Of a stretch of DNA of 6,757 nucleotides, positions 5,036-6,757 are shown one piece after another. The first letter of the stretch is position 1. Every line of letters begins with the position of its first letter. The position numbers and the translations under genes are program-made. The DNA comes from Candidatus Woesearchaeota archaeon. Lineage in GTDB: Archaea; Nanobdellota; Nanobdellia; Woesearchaeales; ARS49. The stretch is from contig JAPLZR010000041.1 in assembly GCA_026394935.1 (NCBI GenBank), positions 1 through 6,757 of the forward strand, in the 5' to 3' direction. The notes under the pieces are model-generated. The model made no database searches. It had not been told where the DNA came from and saw only the letters and a program-made list of their open reading frames with translations.

Positions 5036-5284
5036 TTAATTGATTTGTTTTGCTCTCTCTAATTCTTCCTTTAAGTGTTTTTCGATAACACGGCTCATGT
5101 TAAATCCGTTTTTAAAACAATAATCCCTGAACTGCTTCAGCAAGTGCTCATCTATAGTAACATCTATGCGCTTGCGGTATGAAAACTTTGGGAGACGTTT
5201 TGTCCTTTCAAATTCCTCTAGAGCGCTGAATATTTCAGGATTCCTTTTTATTCCCCGCAGGGCATATTCCTTAAACGATTGCAT
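5036..5284 (-). CDS. Ribbon-helix-helix antitoxin/repressor of the Fic/Doc module
   Basis: The 82-residue protein has an RHH DNA-binding fold in its C-terminal half: strand KRIDVTID (38-45), helix HLLKQFRDYCFKNG (47-60), turn, and second helix MSRVIEKHLKEELERA (63-78). Residues 1-35 (MQSFKEYALRGIKRNPEIFS onward) are charged and helical. They are the likely toxin-neutralising part, reversing the common order in which RHH is N-terminal. The gene overlaps the end of the toxin gene by 14 bases and has the ribosome site GGTGAT (5295-5290) five bases before its ATG. Expected roles are to block the toxin and to bind the palindrome at 5618-5635 as a dimer. Family recognition rests on pattern, and the antitoxin role on position next to the Fic gene. 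A Fic inhibitory motif of the form (S/T)xxxE(G/N) is not present. Confidence 0.8.
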   Translation of the reverse strand: MQSFKEYALRGIKRNPEIFSALEEFERTKRLPKFSYRKRIDVTIDEHLLKQFRDYCFKNGFNMSRVIEKHLKEELERAKQIN

Positions 5285-5612
5285 TTTTAATCACCATCTC
5301 GATCTTGTTGATAGATGTCATGTTCTTCATCAAAATAATGGTTATTGCCTTTGCAATTTTTTCAGGATGAAAGGCCAACTCGTGCGCGTCAAAAAAACCA
5401 ACAATGATTCCGGCCGCAGTTCTCTTGTTGCCGTCCTCAAACACGTGGTCGATAAGCACTGCGCGTACCAGATATGCACAAGCCTGCAACCAGCTCCCTG
5501 CCTTGTTTGCCCTGTCAAGCGCAAACGTGAGACTGCCCTCGTTAATGGCATTCCCGCTGGCAAACTGCTGATTAATGGCCAGGATGTCCTTCATGCTTAT
5601 TTTCTCAAACAT
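5271..5612 (-). CDS. Fic/Doc family toxin
   Basis: The 113-residue protein carries HVFEDGNKRTA at 56-66, the Doc variant (HxFxDGNKRTA) of the Fic motif. Fic enzymes with HPFxxGNGR attach AMP to proteins; the Doc form with GNKR phosphorylates elongation factor Tu in phage P1. Here an archaeal EF-1A would be the analogous target, which is inference only. The rest is helical, including SWLQACAYLVRAVLID before the motif and AAGIIVGFFDAHELAF after it, and the length is typical for Doc. A TATA box at 5645-5638 ends 25 bases before the ATG, so the message is nearly leaderless. The antitoxin follows, overlapping by 14 bases. Codon use is unlike that of the exporter operon: only 2 of 15 isoleucine codons are ATA and many codons end in G or C, which suggests later acquisition. 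Confidence 0.92.
   Translation of the reverse strand: MFEKISMKDILAINQQFASGNAINEGSLTFALDRANKAGSWLQACAYLVRAVLIDHVFEDGNKRTAAGIIVGFFDAHELAFHPEKIAKAITIILMKNMTSINKIEMVIKNAIV
5290..5295 (-). promoter_or_regulatory. Shine-Dalgarno site for the antitoxin
   Basis: GGTGAT inside the last codons of the toxin gene stands five bases before the antitoxin ATG at 5284. It fixes that start. It also gives the antitoxin an efficient initiation site, while the toxin is leaderless, a simple way to make more antitoxin than toxin from one message. Confidence 0.75.
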
Positions 5613-5617
5613 ATTTT

Positions 5618-5635
5618 ATGTGTATAAATACACAT
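5618..5635. promoter_or_regulatory. Palindromic operator of the toxin-antitoxin operon
   Basis: ATGTGTAT, AA, ATACACAT is a perfect inverted repeat with 8-base arms. It fills the interval between the toxin TATA box (5638-5645) and the toxin start (5612), so a bound dimer would block the initiation complex. The RHH antitoxin is the natural candidate ligand. The palindrome also contains a TATA-like core. Confidence 0.7.
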
Positions 5636-5637
5636 GA

Positions 5638-5645
5638 TATTTAAA
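5638..5645 (-). promoter_or_regulatory. TATA box for the Fic/Doc operon
   Basis: The minus strand reads CGAAAGC followed by TTTAAATA, a purine-rich BRE-like segment and a good TATA box. Its centre is 29-30 bases from the toxin ATG, predicting a start of transcription at or a few bases before the start codon. Confidence 0.65.
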
Positions 5646-5675
5646 GCTTTCGGTTTTGACAGCAACGGCACAACC

Positions 5676-5683
5676 TTTAAATA
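5676..5683 (+). promoter_or_regulatory. TATA box for the membrane-anchored coiled-coil protein
   Basis: TTTAAATA centred 27-28 bases before the ATG at 5707 predicts a leaderless message. It faces away from the toxin promoter; the two boxes are 30 bases apart. Confidence 0.7.
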
Positions 5684-5706
5684 TAGTTGATGCTGAATAA
5701 CCCGTA

Positions 5707-6384
5707 ATGAAAAAGAGGACGTTATTGCTGGTATTACTACTGGCAACCGCAGTGTTCGCAGGAGAAAATCTGGAATCAAACTTCACAAGAACCACTCCGC
5801 AATACAATGACTTTCCACTCGACAACATACACATTCTAAGACTGCAGGAAGCATCAACATCACTAGGCGGAAACGTTTCTGAACTGAAAAGGGAAATGGC
5901 AATATTCCAGGAACAACGCTCACGGGAAATCATCACATTACAATCAACAGTAGACAACTACCAGCGAACGATAATGGCGCAAATAGCAGGACTCCAAAAC
6001 TCAGTAGACAGACTATCCTCAAGACTTGATAATGCTGCTGACAAAATCTCAGGAGCACAGGTAGCAGATCCAGAAGTCCAGGAACCAACAACAGTCACAT
6101 TCCCGCCATACATGACAATACTGCTCGGGGTCAACTTATTCCTTTTGGTGCTCGTAATAATCCTCATATTCTGGCTGAGAGAACAATACCACACGCACAA
6201 AGAAACCAAACAAGACATACCAATAGGAGAACACATACACCCAGCACCGCCAGAACTAATAGCCTACGTTTCAAACCAGTTTGAAAGAGGCAAAAAACTC
6301 CACGACATAAGAATGGAACTCGCAGGAAAAGGATGGACACCATCCATCATAGAGCACGCGATACACGCTGCCAAGGAAAAGTAA
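5707..6384 (+). CDS. Exported coiled-coil protein with one membrane helix and a cytoplasmic C-terminal helical motif
   Basis: I do not recognise a named family for the whole protein. Its 225 residues comprise a signal peptide (MKKRTLLLVLLLATAVFA, cleavage about 18/19), a short N-terminal segment, and a coiled coil at about 44-115 with heptad-like leucines and many E/Q/R. These are followed by a Pro-rich hinge (121-134), a membrane helix at 136-156 (MTILLGVNLFLLVLVIILIFW), a His-rich stretch (161-178) and a C-terminal segment 183-221. That last part (LIAYVSNQFERGKKLHDIR, then MELAGKGWTPSIIEHAI) follows a pattern, Y-x8-G-x5-I-x3-L-x3-GW-x4-I, that recurs at the ends of many uncharacterised membrane proteins of small-genome archaea and bacteria. 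Topology should be coiled coil outside and motif inside. The leaderless start is set by the TATA box at 5676-5683. Function is unknown; a scaffold or sensor linking envelope to cytoplasm is a guess. Confidence 0.8.
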   Translation: MKKRTLLLVLLLATAVFAGENLESNFTRTTPQYNDFPLDNIHILRLQEASTSLGGNVSELKREMAIFQEQRSREIITLQSTVDNYQRTIMAQIAGLQNSVDRLSSRLDNAADKISGAQVADPEVQEPTTVTFPPYMTILLGVNLFLLVLVIILIFWLREQYHTHKETKQDIPIGEHIHPAPPELIAYVSNQFERGKKLHDIRMELAGKGWTPSIIEHAIHAAKEK

Positions 6385-6390
6385 ATAAAC
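6381..6390 (+). promoter_or_regulatory. Candidate TATA box for the Nudix gene
   Basis: GTAAATAAAC overlaps the stop codon of the preceding gene and is centred about 26 bases before the Nudix ATG at 6412, the same spacing as at the other leaderless genes here. There is no Shine-Dalgarno site before that ATG, which fits. Confidence 0.5.
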
Positions 6391-6411
6391 AGGCACAATT
6401 TACTTCTTAAA

Positions 6412-6757
6412 ATGCAAAAAGTACTGGTAGGCGGGTTTATTTTTGAAAAAGGAAAAGTACTGCTTCTCAAAAGAGGAAAAACCGGTTTTCTCGCAAACCA
6501 CTGGGAAATGCCAGGCGGAAAACTCGAATTCGGAGAAGACCCAGTATGCGGAGTACTAAGAGAAACAAAAGAAGAAGCAGGACTTGAAGGAGAGGTAATC
6601 TGCCCATACCATTCCTGGCACACATTAGGCAAGTACAAAGGAGAACCAACACATTTTGTAGAAATAGACTTCATACTCAAAATAAAGCCAAACCAAAAAA
6701 TAAAACCAGCAGATGGAATGGTAGACTACAAATGGACAACAGAAAAAGAAATTGATA
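6412..6757 (+). CDS. Nudix hydrolase (3' partial)
   Basis: The reading frame is open for 115 residues to the window edge. It has the complete Nudix box: G36, five residues, E42, seven residues, then R50-E51-T-K-E54-E55-A-G57-L, which binds the metal and cleaves a nucleoside diphosphate linked to another group. The preceding strand VLVGGFIFEKGKVLLLKR and WEMPGGKLEFGE are typical of the MutT/ADP-ribose group; NHWEMPGG resembles enzymes that clean up dNTPs or nucleotide sugars, and the exact substrate cannot be told. The usual length is ~130-150, so only the last few dozen residues are missing. It begins 27 bases after the stop of the coiled-coil protein on the same strand. The start is chosen from the first Met with a TATA-like box 26 bases upstream and no ribosome site. 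Confidence 0.95.
   Translation, partial: MQKVLVGGFIFEKGKVLLLKRGKTGFLANHWEMPGGKLEFGEDPVCGVLRETKEEAGLEGEVICPYHSWHTLGKYKGEPTHFVEIDFILKIKPNQKIKPADGMVDYKWTTEKEID

Noticed and set aside
5166..5627. Open frame of 153 codons on the plus strand opposite the toxin and antitoxin genes
   Set aside because: It is antisense to two recognisable genes (Fic motif and RHH), is Cys/His-rich at random, and its end overlaps the operator.
5597..5957. Minus-strand frames overlapping the divergent promoter and the coiled-coil gene
   Set aside because: They run antisense through a gene with a clear signal peptide and TATA box, and cover both promoter elements; no domain is recognisable.

Overview
This window looks archaeal, most likely from a small-genome lineage of the DPANN kind; the phylum cannot be fixed from the sequence alone. 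The evidence is as follows. TATA-like boxes of the form TTTAAATA or TATTTAAG lie about 25-30 nt upstream of start codons, giving leaderless or nearly leaderless genes. Shine-Dalgarno sites of the GGTGA type appear only at internal operon genes. The tRNA gene has no encoded CCA. The protein set also fits: a COG1361-type exported protein, a short PRPP synthetase and a small SET methyltransferase.

Layout. Positions 1-3181 (+) hold an ABC export operon: an ATPase cut by the window edge inside Walker A, an exported Ig-like protein with a C-terminal membrane anchor, and a MacB/FtsX-type permease. Positions 3182-3576 contain no protein gene. They hold small hairpins, a possible promoter, and a highly structured candidate RNA (about 3334-3568). 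Its outer fold is a complete type II tRNA cloverleaf (serine-like), but the T-loop is replaced by about 156 nt of stacked hairpins. Positions 3577-5612 (-) hold, in transcription order, a Fic/Doc toxin, a ribbon-helix-helix antitoxin, tRNA-Pro(GGG), a SET-domain methyltransferase and PRPP synthetase. Positions 5613-5706 form a divergent promoter region with two TATA boxes and a palindromic operator. Positions 5707-6757 (+) hold a signal-peptide/coiled-coil/single-membrane-helix protein and a Nudix hydrolase cut by the window end.

How the genes work together. The first three genes form one tripartite membrane exporter or envelope machine. The Fic/Doc and RHH pair is a toxin-antitoxin module with a visible operator between its TATA box and start codon. 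Its codon use differs from that of the flanking genes and it abuts a tRNA gene, so it looks acquired. SET and PRPP synthetase are separated by one base and are probably co-expressed. The most unusual object is the tRNA-like RNA at 3334-3568. Two neighbouring hairpins in its insert differ by a compensatory base-pair change, which supports a real RNA structure.
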